From contig CAZMGG010000018.1 of NCBI GenBank assembly GCA_964565715.1, forward strand, positions 1-59,704: a DNA stretch of 59,704 nt, read 5' to 3'. Made by a program: the position numbers and the translations under genes. Shown piece by piece: positions 33,948-42,590 of the stretch. Within the stretch, counting starts at the first letter, position 1, and every line of letters begins with the position of its first letter. Origin of the DNA: CAZMGG01 sp964565715 (GTDB lineage Bacteria > Planctomycetota > UBA1135 > UBA2386). Under the pieces are notes generated by a model. That model did no database searches and was not told where the DNA came from. It saw only the letters and a list, made by a program, of their open reading frames with translations.

Positions 33948-36569
33948 ATGCGTCAGTCAACGTGGTTGCTGTCGTGCCTGCTCGCGGCGTGTGCCGCCCC
34001 CCTCCCGACCGATCCGCAGGATCCTGACCGCGCCCATCCGGTGCGCGGCTTCGCCCAGCGCACCGAGCCCCGGCCCGACCAGCCCGACGGCGCCATGGAG
34101 TGGCGCATGCTGACGCTGCGGGACGAGAACGGCCAGATCCCGCACGACGCGGACCTGGTGGCCAAGGAGCAGATGGAGGCGCTGCGCACCGAGGGCACCG
34201 CCGGCGGGCTCACCTCGACGTCCTGGACCCAGCTCGGCCCGGGCAACGTCGGCGGCCGCATCCGCGCGGTGTGGATCCACCCGACCACCACTTCGACCCT
34301 GCTGGTCGGCAGCGTCGGCGGCGGCATCTGGCGCAGCACCAACTCCGGCACCAGCTGGACCCCGGTCAACGACCTGATGACCAACATCGCCATCACCTGC
34401 ATCGTGCACCAGCCGAGCAACGCCAACGTGCTGTATGCCGGCACCGGCGAGGGCTTCTACAACGCCGACGCCATCCGCGGCGCCGGCATCTTCAAGTCCA
34501 CCGACGGCGGGCTGAACTGGACGCGGCTCACCGCCACCAACACCTCCAGCTACTACTACGTCAACCGGCTGACCATCTCGCCGGACAGCACGACCCTGCT
34601 GGCGGCCACCAACAGCGGCATCTTCCGCAGCACCGACGGCGGCACCACGTTCACCTCGGTGAGCACCTCGCGGACGCTGGACGTGAAGTTCCACCCGACC
34701 AACAGCAGCCGGGTGGTGGCGGCACGCGGCGACGGCGTGGTCACCTACAGCACCAATGGCGGCTCGACCTGGACCAGCGCCACCGGGCTCGGCACCGGCG
34801 CCCGCACCGAGCTGTGCTGGCATCGCGGCTGGACCGGCGCCGGCAACGGCTGCATCTACGCCCAGCGCTATGCCAGCCCGAACACGACCTTGAACCGCAG
34901 CACCGACGGCGGTCAGACCTGGACGCTGGTCTCGACCAACACCATCACCGGCGGCCAGGGCTGGTACGACAATGCCCTGTGGGTGGATCCCTACGACACC
35001 GACGCCAACACCGCCGACGACGTGATCGTGGCCGGCGGCATCGACCTGTGGCGCAGCACCAACGGCGGCACCAGCTTCACCAAGATCAGCAACTGGACCA
35101 ACAGCACCAGCCCGCACGCCGACCACCACGCCATCATCGAGGGCTGCGGCGGCACCAGCTGCACGACGGTCTACTGCGGCAACGACGGCGGCCTGTGGCG
35201 CACCAGCAACATCCACACCGCAACCACCACCAGCGGCTGGACCAACCTCAACAATGGCCTGCAGATCACCCAGTTCTACGGCGGCTCGCGCAACTCGGTG
35301 AACGGCACCATGATCGGCGGCACCCAGGACAACGGCACGCAGCGGCGCACCTCCGGCGGCTCCACCACCAGCTGGACCCGCATGTATGGCGGCGACGGCG
35401 GCTGGTGCGCCAGCGAGAACGCCAGCGGCGGCTACCACTACGGCGAGTACGTCTACCTGCAGATCCACCGCTCGACCAACGACGGCGTGTCGTCGAGCTA
35501 CATCTACAGCGGCATCAGCGATGCCGGCAGCAGCTCCGGCGCCAACTTCATCGCGCCGTTCGTGCTGGATCCCAACGACGCCAACCGCATGTTCGCCGGC
35601 GGCCGCAGCCTCTGGCGCAGCAACAACGTCCGCGCCACCACCCCGAGCTGGACCGCGGTGAAGGCGACGATCAGCAACAACATCAGCGCGGTCACCGTCG
35701 CGCCGGGCAACTCCAACCTGGTCTGGGTCGGCCACAACAACGGCAACGTCTACGTCTCGACCAACGCCCTGGCGACGACGCCGACCTGGACCCAGCGCGA
35801 CAACGGCACGCCGGCCCTGCCCAACCGCGTGGTGACCCGTCTCGTCGTCGACCCCGCCAATACCGCGATCGTCTACGCCACGTTCGGCGGCTACAACTCC
35901 GACAACCTCTGGAAGTCGACCAACTCCGGCGTCACCTGGGCCGCCGTCAGCACGACCCTGCCGGCGGCGCCGGTGCGCGACCTGGAGATCCATCCGACCA
36001 TGGGCTGGCTCTACGCCGCCACCGAGGTGGGCCTGCTGGTCAGCGAGAACGGCGGCACCAGCTGGACCAGCACCGCCACGCCGGCCAACGTCTCGATCGA
36101 CGAGCTGTTCTGGTCGAGCGGGGCGCTCTACCTCGTCACCCACGGCCGCTCGATGTACCGGCAGACGCCGGTCACCAGCTTGACGCCGCCGCTGCTGTCG
36201 CTCGGCCAGCCCTGCCAGGTGCACGGCGGACCCGGCGGTCCGGACCTCAGCACGTCGGATCCGCGCATCGGCATGCCGCTGGTGTTCGCCGTGACCGGCG
36301 CGCCGCAGGGCATCGCCATGGTGGCGGTGAGCCCGATGCCGCAGGGGCCGAGCGCCCTGTCGCCGGGCTGCTTCCTGCAGCTCGACCCCGCCCACAGCAT
36401 CGTGCTGGCGACGATGCCGGTCGGCGCCGCCGGCGAGGCCGGGCTGCAGCTCCCGCTGCCGCACGCGCCGGCCTACGTCGGCGAGAGCTGGATCAGCCAG
36501 GCGGCGGTGGTGACCCCCGCCAGCGATCTGTTCGTCTCGAACGGCCGCGTGCTGCACTTCCAGTACTGA
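33948..36569 (+). CDS. Secreted BNR/sortilin-type beta-propeller lipoprotein
   Basis: An 873-residue exported protein with a lipoprotein leader (TWLLSCLLAACAAP, lipobox Cys near 16). From about residue 95 to 740 it carries many Asp-box/BNR motifs: IWRSTNSGTSWT, IFKSTDGGLNWT, IFRSTDGGTTFT, LNRSTDGGQTWT, LWRSTNGGTSF and LWKSTNSGVTW. These form one or two large propellers like those of sortilin/VPS10 and xyloglucanase-type proteins. The last 130 residues form a Gly/Pro-rich tail starting SLGQPCQVHGGPGG, of the type seen at the end of other secreted proteins here. No sialidase catalytic residues can be assigned, so carbohydrate or protein binding is the safe call. A good GCAGGAG site precedes the ATG. 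It is followed by a hairpin terminator. Confidence 0.82.
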   Translation: MRQSTWLLSCLLAACAAPLPTDPQDPDRAHPVRGFAQRTEPRPDQPDGAMEWRMLTLRDENGQIPHDADLVAKEQMEALRTEGTAGGLTSTSWTQLGPGNVGGRIRAVWIHPTTTSTLLVGSVGGGIWRSTNSGTSWTPVNDLMTNIAITCIVHQPSNANVLYAGTGEGFYNADAIRGAGIFKSTDGGLNWTRLTATNTSSYYYVNRLTISPDSTTLLAATNSGIFRSTDGGTTFTSVSTSRTLDVKFHPTNSSRVVAARGDGVVTYSTNGGSTWTSATGLGTGARTELCWHRGWTGAGNGCIYAQRYASPNTTLNRSTDGGQTWTLVSTNTITGGQGWYDNALWVDPYDTDANTADDVIVAGGIDLWRSTNGGTSFTKISNWTNSTSPHADHHAIIEGCGGTSCTTVYCGNDGGLWRTSNIHTATTTSGWTNLNNGLQITQFYGGSRNSVNGTMIGGTQDNGTQRRTSGGSTTSWTRMYGGDGGWCASENASGGYHYGEYVYLQIHRSTNDGVSSSYIYSGISDAGSSSGANFIAPFVLDPNDANRMFAGGRSLWRSNNVRATTPSWTAVKATISNNISAVTVAPGNSNLVWVGHNNGNVYVSTNALATTPTWTQRDNGTPALPNRVVTRLVVDPANTAIVYATFGGYNSDNLWKSTNSGVTWAAVSTTLPAAPVRDLEIHPTMGWLYAATEVGLLVSENGGTSWTSTATPANVSIDELFWSSGALYLVTHGRSMYRQTPVTSLTPPLLSLGQPCQVHGGPGGPDLSTSDPRIGMPLVFAVTGAPQGIAMVAVSPMPQGPSALSPGCFLQLDPAHSIVLATMPVGAAGEAGLQLPLPHAPAYVGESWISQAAVVTPASDLFVSNGRVLHFQY

Positions 36570-36588
36570 CGCACGCGACGGCTGCCGC

Positions 36589-36614
36589 GGGCCGCCGGCA
36601 ACAGCCGGCGGCCC
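36589..36614. terminator. Bidirectional hairpin terminator
   Basis: A perfect 11-bp GC-rich stem (36589-36599 with 36604-36614, loop AACA) lies in the 53-bp gap between two convergent genes ending at 36569 and 36623. No T-run on either side. Confidence 0.75.
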
Positions 36615-36622
36615 CGACGCGG

Positions 36623-37159
36623 CTAGAAGTTGACCGCGACGGCGTGGCTGAGCGCGAAACCGTTGCCGCCGGCCGACAGCGGCGCCTCGGCCAGGGCCTG
36701 CAGGCCCATCGAGCCGGTGATGCCGGTGGGGATCGTCAGCAGCACCGTGGTCGGACTGGCGCCGCCGTTGCAGCGGCCGTTGTCGGGCACACTGCAGGTG
36801 CCGACCGCCAGCGTCACCAGTCCGGGCCCCGGCACCCACACCAGGTCGTTGACCAGCCCGGGAATGCCCAACGGCAGGCAGATCGGCGTGCTGGTGTCCA
36901 GCGTGCCGGCCAGGATGTAGAGGCCGTTCTGCCGGCCCATGATGAAGAACCGCACCGTGTCGCCGCCCTGGGCCTGCAGCTGCAGCGGCGTGCAGTTGAA
37001 GGCGAGCCCGCAGGGCGGATAGGTGGTGACCCGGTTGCTGGTGGGCGAGACGCCGTAGGCGCTGACCGAGATGCCGGTGTAGTCGGCACCGATCTGGGCC
37101 GGCAGGGCCGTGGCGAGGCCGAGGGCGAAGAGAGCGAGGACGCGGCGGATGGTGGACAT
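36623..37159 (-). CDS. Small secreted protein of unknown function
   Basis: A 178-residue protein with a signal peptide (STIRRVLALFALGLATALPAQ). The mature part is beta-rich and Gly/Leu-rich: CGLAFNCTPLQLQAQGGDTV, RFFIMGRQNGLYILAG, LPLGIPGLVNDLVWVPGPGL. It contains several cysteines that could form disulfides, and ends hydrophobically (NGFALSHAVAVNF). Its sequence style matches the C-terminal tails of the propeller proteins at 14907 and 33948, so it may be a free-standing version of that module. I do not recognise a family. It is convergent with the BNR gene and diverges from the esterase gene over 132 bases. Confidence 0.65.
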   Translation of the reverse strand: MSTIRRVLALFALGLATALPAQIGADYTGISVSAYGVSPTSNRVTTYPPCGLAFNCTPLQLQAQGGDTVRFFIMGRQNGLYILAGTLDTSTPICLPLGIPGLVNDLVWVPGPGLVTLAVGTCSVPDNGRCNGGASPTTVLLTIPTGITGSMGLQALAEAPLSAGGNGFALSHAVAVNF

Positions 37160-37291
37160 GGGGCACCATCGTGCCCCGCCCGGCCCTTGCCGCAATGCCC
37201 CCCCGCCGGGTCATCCACCCGGCCTTGGAGTTCCCGCCCGCCGAGGGCGACGATGGCCGCCTCCCACCCCGTCCCGCCCACGCGAGGTCCC

Positions 37292-39112
37292 ATGCCCAGC
37301 CTTCGGCCCGTCCTGCTCACCCTCTTCTTCGTGCTCCCCGGCCTGCTGGCCGCGCTGCCCGCCCAGGATTGGGCCGGCAAGTGGTACACGACCCGCGGCG
37401 TGCTCACCCTGGAAGCCGGCGCCGAGGGCCTGACCGGTCGCTACGGCGACGGCGGCAAGAACACGCTCACCGGCAAGGCGGGCGGCCGCAAGCTCGCCTA
37501 TGAGGCGAAGGAGGGCGACACCCAGCTCACCGGCGAGCTGGAGCTGCAGGCCAATGACAGCTTCTTCAACGGCGCCTGGCGCAGCGGCAACGGCGAAGGC
37601 ACCTGGCGCGGCTGGCGCGCCGATCCGAAGGCGAAGCTAGGCCGCGCCGCCAGGGTCCAGGGTCCCTGGCGCACGAGCTGGGGTCTGCTGGAGCTCGAGC
37701 AGCAGGGCGACAAGCTGAGCGGCGGCTTCGGCGCCCAGGGCTGGTCCAAGGTCAGTGGCACCATCCGCGGCCGCGCCATCGAGCTGCGCTACGAGACGCC
37801 GTTCGGCAACGGCACCTTCGCCGTCGACGTGCAGCCCGACGGCAAGGCCGCCTACGGCGCCGCCACCGGCGATCGCGGCGAATGGCCGCTGCAATGGCAG
37901 CGCCTGGAGGGCCACGCCGAGAACGTCACCCCGAAGCCCGCCGCGATCGTCTCGGGGCTGGCACGCAACCGCCTCACCTATCACGTGCGGGCGCCCAAGG
38001 GCTGGAAGCCCGGCGCCGCCCCGATGGTGGTGATCCTGCACGGCTCCAACATGAGCAGCCGGCCCTACGTCGAGTCGATCGCCGCCGTGCCGGCGGTCGC
38101 CGACCGCTACCTGATCGTCGGCATCGACGGCGAGCAGTGGCAGGACTGGAGCTCGCCGGACGACCCGCGCCACAACTACACCTACGTCAACTGGATGGGG
38201 CGCAGCACCTATCAGGGCTATCCCAACACCCACCGCGAGAGCCCGGCGCTGGTGGCCGAGCTGCTGCAGGACCTGAAGGCCCAGTGCAAGCCGGACCGGG
38301 TCTTCGTCGGCGGCCACTCCCAGGGCGGCTTCCTGACCTGGTTCCTGGCGATGCACTTCCAGGGCCTCGTCGACGGCATCTTCCCGATGTCCTGCGGTCT
38401 GGTGATCCAATGCGAGCCGGACGTCTTCGAGGACGCCGCGCTGAAGCAGGCCCAACGCCGCGTGGCGATCGCGGTGGTGCACGGCAGCAACGATCCGGTG
38501 GTGGCGTTCAGCCAGGGCCGCAGCTCGTTCCAGTCGTTCCAGGAGCAGGACTTCCCGACCCTGCGCCTGTTCCAGAACCAGGCCGGCCACGGCTTCTCGA
38601 GCCTGCCGTGGCCGCAGGCCCTGGAGTGGCTCTCGACGATGAGCAGCCCGGAGCCCGAGGTGCTGCTGCAGTTCGCCGAGTCGAGCATGGACGACGCGCG
38701 CTTCCGCGACGCCGGCGCCGCCCTGCAGCGCACAGCGGCGCTGCAGCCGAAGGGCGCAATGGCGAAGCGTCACGCCGACCTGTCGGCGCGCCTCGACGAG
38801 TACGCCGAGCACGACGGCAAGCGCCTGCTGGCGGCGATCCAGGCCGACACCGACGGCGCCTGGATCGACGACTTCCTCGAGTACCGCGACAGCTTCGGCA
38901 CCGCGGCGGTGGCGCAGCCGACCCTGGCGGCGTTCGCCCTGCTGCGGCAGAAACACGAGAAGCCGGCCCAGGAGCTGTTCGGCGAGGCAAGGAAGCGCTT
39001 CCAGCAGGGCGACCGCGACGGCGGCTGGGAGAAGTACGACGAGCTGGTCCGCACCTGCTACGCCAGCAGCCTCTACCGGCGCGTGAAGGGCTGGCTTCTG
39101 GACCGCCGCTGA
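37292..39112 (+). CDS. Secreted alpha/beta hydrolase (PHB depolymerase/esterase-like)
   Basis: A 606-residue exported protein. The signal peptide is LRPVLLTLFFVLPGLLAALPAQ. Residues about 25-200 form an N-terminal beta-rich domain with repeated GTWRGW/WRTSWGLLELEQQG-type strands. An alpha/beta hydrolase of the feruloyl esterase/polyhydroxybutyrate depolymerase type follows: HGSNMS for the oxyanion region, the nucleophile elbow GGHSQGG near residue 340, VVHGSNDPVV for the acid, and GHGFSSLPW for the His. The last 130 residues are helical and repeat-like (TPR-type: FAESSMDDARFRDAGAALQR). Probable role: ester hydrolysis outside the cytoplasm. The substrate cannot be told. Confidence 0.82.
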   Translation: MPSLRPVLLTLFFVLPGLLAALPAQDWAGKWYTTRGVLTLEAGAEGLTGRYGDGGKNTLTGKAGGRKLAYEAKEGDTQLTGELELQANDSFFNGAWRSGNGEGTWRGWRADPKAKLGRAARVQGPWRTSWGLLELEQQGDKLSGGFGAQGWSKVSGTIRGRAIELRYETPFGNGTFAVDVQPDGKAAYGAATGDRGEWPLQWQRLEGHAENVTPKPAAIVSGLARNRLTYHVRAPKGWKPGAAPMVVILHGSNMSSRPYVESIAAVPAVADRYLIVGIDGEQWQDWSSPDDPRHNYTYVNWMGRSTYQGYPNTHRESPALVAELLQDLKAQCKPDRVFVGGHSQGGFLTWFLAMHFQGLVDGIFPMSCGLVIQCEPDVFEDAALKQAQRRVAIAVVHGSNDPVVAFSQGRSSFQSFQEQDFPTLRLFQNQAGHGFSSLPWPQALEWLSTMSSPEPEVLLQFAESSMDDARFRDAGAALQRTAALQPKGAMAKRHADLSARLDEYAEHDGKRLLAAIQADTDGAWIDDFLEYRDSFGTAAVAQPTLAAFALLRQKHEKPAQELFGEARKRFQQGDRDGGWEKYDELVRTCYASSLYRRVKGWLLDRR

Positions 39113-39184
39113 GCCGGCACCCGGCCACCTGGCCTGCGCATCTACCGGCAGCAGCATCGCCCTGCTATCGTCCAGGCCATTTCG

Positions 39185-39640
39185 ATGCCACGTGCTCCAG
39201 AGCCGGCCCATGATGTGGAGGCTTTGGTGCGCGGCGTCCAGCCCATCCTGGCCAGGCAGGCCGACCTGGCGGCAGTCTGGCTGTTCGGTTCCGTGATCCG
39301 CGGCGCGCTTCGATTCGACAGCGATGTCGATTTCGCCTTCCTGTTCAGGCTGGGTGTGGCCAGCCCCCAACTCCGGCTGGCCTCGATCGGCGCGCAGCTT
39401 GAAACGGCCACGGCACCCTTTCCGGTGGATGCCGTGGATCTGGGCACGCAGGGCGTGATCTTCGCGCACCGTGTCCTCTGCGAAGGCCGGCTGATCCATG
39501 AGACCGACCGGGAGCGCCGCATCGACTTCACCTGGAAGACCTGCGTACGGGCATTCGACTTCCAGCCAACCCACGATCTGGCCATCCGCAGCCAGCGAGA
39601 GGGCATCCTTCGTCGGTTGACAAGGAGAGGGGCCCAGTGA
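39185..39640 (+). CDS. MntA-type nucleotidyltransferase (antitoxin of a HEPN/MNT pair)
   Basis: A 151-residue minimal nucleotidyltransferase. The catalytic signature GS-x10-DxD is intact: GSVIRGALRF, then DSDVDF (Gly35-Ser36, Asp47 and Asp49). In HEPN/MNT modules such proteins adenylylate and neutralise the HepT RNase toxin. The next frame, overlapping by four bases (GTGA), begins like HepT but is cut short, so the antitoxin appears to have outlived its partner. The base composition is less GC-extreme than its neighbours, fitting an acquired module. TATCGT at 39166-39171 is a possible -10 close to the start. Confidence 0.8.
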   Translation: MPRAPEPAHDVEALVRGVQPILARQADLAAVWLFGSVIRGALRFDSDVDFAFLFRLGVASPQLRLASIGAQLETATAPFPVDAVDLGTQGVIFAHRVLCEGRLIHETDRERRIDFTWKTCVRAFDFQPTHDLAIRSQREGILRRLTRRGAQ

Positions 39641-39849
39641 CAGCCGACGAGATCCTCGCCAAGGCACAAGTCGTCCGGCAGAACCTGGAGATCCTCGACT
39701 CCCTGCCACAGGAATCCCTGGAGGAGTTCACGGCCGACGCCCGGAACCTGCACGCTGCGCTGCATCTCCTGCAGACGGCGATCCAGGCGTCTCCTGCTCG
39801 AGCTGAAGCTCTGACGGCGAAACCCTATGCCGGCTCACAGCCGACGTAG
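39637..39849 (+). pseudogene. Truncated HepT-like HEPN toxin
   Basis: A 70-codon frame starting at a GTG that overlaps the MntA-type gene. Its first 50 residues look like a HepT N-terminus (VVRQNLEILDSLPQESLEEF, then ARNLHAALHLLQTAIQA). After that the sequence turns into an unrelated tail (SPARAEALTAKPYAGSQPT) and stops. Complete HepT proteins are about 110-145 residues and carry an R-x4-6-H RNase motif in the second half; it is absent here. The end also overlaps the 3' end of the convergent Uma2 gene by 25 bases, as if a deletion had joined them. Most likely a broken toxin. Confidence 0.6.
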
Positions 39850-40394
39850 ACCTCGCCGAGCGGCAGTTCGCAGCCGATCTCCGGCAGCGGCACGCTGGCC
39901 GACGCACCGGCGTACACCTCCCGCACGAAGCCGTCCGGCGTGCGCCGGAACACGACGATGCGGGCCGTTCCCTGCTCCACCAGCAGGAACGCCGCCAGCG
40001 CCGGGATCGCCTGATAGGCGAGGCACTTCTCCCCCTCGTCGATCCGGCGCGTCTCCGCCGACACGACCTCGACGATCACCGCCGGCGCATCCTGGAACGC
40101 ATCCGTCAGGGGATTGGGCCGGCAGGTGACCATCGCGTCCGGGTAGTAGAACCGCACCTCGCCCGGCAGGCGGATGCGCACCCTGGTGTCGGAGTTGAAT
40201 GGCCGGCAGCGGCTGCCGCGCAGCCGCAGGCCGAGCGCGATGAGCACGTTGGTCGCGATCAGGTTGTGACCGTTGCTGGCGCCGGCCATCGCGTATGGCG
40301 TCCCGCCCACGTACTCCCGACGAGCCGGCGCACGCACCTCGTCGGCCAGGTAACGGCGCACCGAGACCTGACCTGGATTGCCGTCCTCGCTCAT
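39825..40394 (-). CDS. Uma2-family putative restriction endonuclease-like protein
   Basis: A 189-residue protein of the Uma2/DUF820 family, which has a PD-(D/E)xK nuclease fold and unknown biological role. Landmarks are the N-terminal RREYVGGTPYAMAGAS with NGHNLIATNV, the catalytic Asp in YYPDAMVTC, the Glu in VIVEVVSAET and the Lys in EGEKCLAYQ. The family is abundant, often in many copies, in cyanobacteria and planctomycetes. The start at 40394 (MSEDGNPGQVSVRRYL) fits the family N-terminus; an upstream start would add low-complexity sequence. Active-site residues appear complete. Confidence 0.85.
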   Translation of the reverse strand: MSEDGNPGQVSVRRYLADEVRAPARREYVGGTPYAMAGASNGHNLIATNVLIALGLRLRGSRCRPFNSDTRVRIRLPGEVRFYYPDAMVTCRPNPLTDAFQDAPAVIVEVVSAETRRIDEGEKCLAYQAIPALAAFLLVEQGTARIVVFRRTPDGFVREVYAGASASVPLPEIGCELPLGEVYVGCEPA

Positions 40395-40453
40395 CGCGGC
40401 GAAGCTAGCGCGCGAGGTGGCCGACGCAAGGGGCGCCGGACCTGAAGGGCCGC

Positions 40454-41554
40454 CTACCGGCCGCGCCCGTGCCAGGCCCTCAGCAGTTCCTGCTCCCGCT
40501 CCGGCTTCAGCCCGGCGCGCCAGGCGTGGTCCGCGGGCCGCGTGCGGTGCCATTCCAGCGTGTCGCGGATGGTGTCGGCCACCGGCCGGAACCGCAGGCC
40601 CGCCGCCACCGCCTTGTCATTGCTGAAGTGACCGCGCCGGCCCTTCGGCAGCCACAACGGCAGCTCGGTGTAGGGCCGCACCTTGTGCTCCAGCAGGAAC
40701 GCCTCGTCGACCCAGGTGAACGAGCAGCCGGTGTCGCCCTGGGCCTTGCACGCCGCCAGCAGTTCGCCGAGCGACAGCCGGCCGCGGAAGCCCACCGCGT
40801 TGAGCGCGCCGCCCGGCCGATCGACCGCGACCTGGAAGCAGAACGCGCCGAGATCGCGCACGTCGACGAACTGCACCTCGGCGTCGGGATCGCCGGGCGC
40901 CAGCGTCTCGCCGCCGCGCGCGGCCCGCACCGGCCAATAGGTGAAGCGGTCGCTGTTGTCCTCGGGGCCGACGATCAGCCCCGGGCGCACCACGGTGACG
41001 CGGCCGGGCATCGCCCGCTCGGCTGTGCGTTCGCACTCGGCCTTCATCGGGCCGTAGTTGGCCGAGCCCTCGCGGATGGTGCCGGCGGCGGCGACCTGTT
41101 CGGGCGTGACGGTGCCGGTGGCGGTGTTCTCGTCGACCACCGCCGCCGACTGGTCCGGGTAGACCGAGACGGTGGAGACGAACACGTAGTGGCCGAGGCT
41201 CTCGCGCAGCAGCTCGCAGGCCGCGGTGACGTGCAGCGGCGCGTAGCCCGAGGTGTCGATGCAGGCGTCCCACCTCTTCCCCTTCAGGCCGTCCAGCGTG
41301 CCGAGATCGCGGTCGCCCTGGATGTGCTCGCACTCCGGGAACAGGCCCGGATTGCTGCGGCCGCGGTTGAACAGCGTGACCTCGAAGCCCGCCGCCAGCG
41401 CCGCCCGCACGATCGGCGGGCCGAGGAAGCGCGTGCCGCCGAGCACCAGCAGGCGGCCCTTCCGCGGCGTGGGGCGCTGGGCGATCGGCGCGGCGAGCGG
41501 GGCGCAGGGCAGCGCGAGGCCGGCCTGCAGGAACGCACGGCGGGTGGCGGTCAT
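40454..41554 (-). CDS. Tat-exported NAD-dependent epimerase/dehydratase-like protein
   Basis: A 366-residue extended short-chain dehydrogenase-like protein. A twin-arginine leader (TATRRAFLQAGLALPC) precedes the Rossmann motif LLVLGGTRFLGPPIV near residue 36. VTLFNRGRSNP, the family block WDACIDTSGYAP and YVFVSTVSVYPDQ follow. The catalytic YxxxK appears as NYGPMKAECE. Members of this group resemble plant CSP41 and are often annotated simply as epimerases. Export of a nucleotide-cofactor enzyme is odd, since free NAD is scarce outside the cytoplasm, but the leader is clear. The substrate is unknown. It stands alone between the Uma2 gene and the lpx cluster. Confidence 0.8.
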   Translation of the reverse strand: MTATRRAFLQAGLALPCAPLAAPIAQRPTPRKGRLLVLGGTRFLGPPIVRAALAAGFEVTLFNRGRSNPGLFPECEHIQGDRDLGTLDGLKGKRWDACIDTSGYAPLHVTAACELLRESLGHYVFVSTVSVYPDQSAAVVDENTATGTVTPEQVAAAGTIREGSANYGPMKAECERTAERAMPGRVTVVRPGLIVGPEDNSDRFTYWPVRAARGGETLAPGDPDAEVQFVDVRDLGAFCFQVAVDRPGGALNAVGFRGRLSLGELLAACKAQGDTGCSFTWVDEAFLLEHKVRPYTELPLWLPKGRRGHFSNDKAVAAGLRFRPVADTIRDTLEWHRTRPADHAWRAGLKPEREQELLRAWHGRGR

Positions 41555-41672
41555 GCGGGGCTGCTACGGGCGGGAACGCCGGTGCGCTGGCGGCGGGGAG
41601 ACCATCACCTGCGCGAGCATGGCCGGGATCATGCCCGGGAGCCGCGAGGCGGGGAGGGTGGCCGACGCCGGC

Positions 41673-42590
41673 TCAGTCCTCGTCCCGCTCCGCCGCCTCC
41701 GGCTCCGCTTCCCCCGCCGCCGGCCGCGTCCGGTAGCGGTCGTGGATCCACAGATACTGCTCCGGACACGCCAGCACGTGCCGCTGCAGCCGCCGATTCA
41801 CCTCGGTCACCGCCGCCAGCACGTCGGCGGTGCGATCGCCGGTGACCGACGGCCGGAACGGCGCATCGTGCACCAGCCGGAAGCGGAACCCGCCGCCAAC
41901 GCGCTCGCAGCGCGCCACCACGATCGGGTAGCCCTTGCGCAGCGCCAGCGACACCGCCGCGCGCTCGGTCGAGGCCAGCTCGCCGAACCAGGGCGCGAAG
42001 ACGCCGCGCAGCCGCTGGTTCTGGTCGACGGCCTGGAGCGCCACCGCGCCCGCCTCCAGCGCGTGGGCCAGGTCGCGGATGCCGCCGCGGCGCGGGTGGA
42101 TCACGAGGCCGGCGCCGGCGCGGCTGCGCGAGAGCCAGCGCTGCAGCAGCGGGTTCTTGAACACGCGCACGACGACGTGGGTCTTGTGGTAGAGCGCCGC
42201 CACCGCCACCGCCGCCATCTCCCAGGAGCCGAGATGCGCGGTGACGCCGAGGAACGGCGGCGCCGGCACCGCCACCGGCTCCACCGCGCAGTGCCGCAGC
42301 ACCTCGCCGCGGGCGATGGCGCGCGTCGCCTTGGCCATGTCGAGCGGCACCTTGAACAGGTTGCCGGTGGCGCGGGCGCCGATGCGCAGCAGTTCGCGGT
42401 CGGGACGGCCGGGGAAGGCGTTGCGGAGCTGGCGCAGGGCGTAGCGGCGGCGGCGGGGCGCGCAGGCGAAGTAGAGCCGGCCGAGCGCGCTGGCGAGCCC
42501 GTAGCCGAGGCAGCCCGGCACCAGCGCGGCGAAGCCGATCGCCATGCGGCCGAGCCCGTAGACCACGCGGTCCCGCAGGCGGATCCTCAT
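41673..42590 (-). CDS. LpxL/HtrB-type lipid A acyltransferase-like protein
   Basis: A 305-residue membrane acyltransferase. An N-terminal hydrophobic stretch (RMAIGFAALVPGCLGYGLA) is followed by NAFPGRPDRELLRIG and the catalytic H-x4-E motif HLGSWE (His119, Glu124). VVVRVFKNPLLQRWLSRSR and LQAVDQNQRL are typical of the LpxL/LpxM late acyltransferases that add secondary acyl chains to lipid A. The C-terminal tail is acidic (EAEPEAAERDED). The ATG overlaps the lpxK stop by four bases, supporting a lipid A role. Which acyl position it modifies cannot be told. Confidence 0.85.
   Translation of the reverse strand: MRIRLRDRVVYGLGRMAIGFAALVPGCLGYGLASALGRLYFACAPRRRRYALRQLRNAFPGRPDRELLRIGARATGNLFKVPLDMAKATRAIARGEVLRHCAVEPVAVPAPPFLGVTAHLGSWEMAAVAVAALYHKTHVVVRVFKNPLLQRWLSRSRAGAGLVIHPRRGGIRDLAHALEAGAVALQAVDQNQRLRGVFAPWFGELASTERAAVSLALRKGYPIVVARCERVGGGFRFRLVHDAPFRPSVTGDRTADVLAAVTEVNRRLQRHVLACPEQYLWIHDRYRTRPAAGEAEPEAAERDED

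Noticed and set aside
33713..34027. 105-codon frame beginning after GCTACGCT
   Set aside because: The protein is arginine/serine-rich without motifs and overlaps the start of the BNR lipoprotein in another frame. The upstream element may be a promoter for the BNR gene instead.
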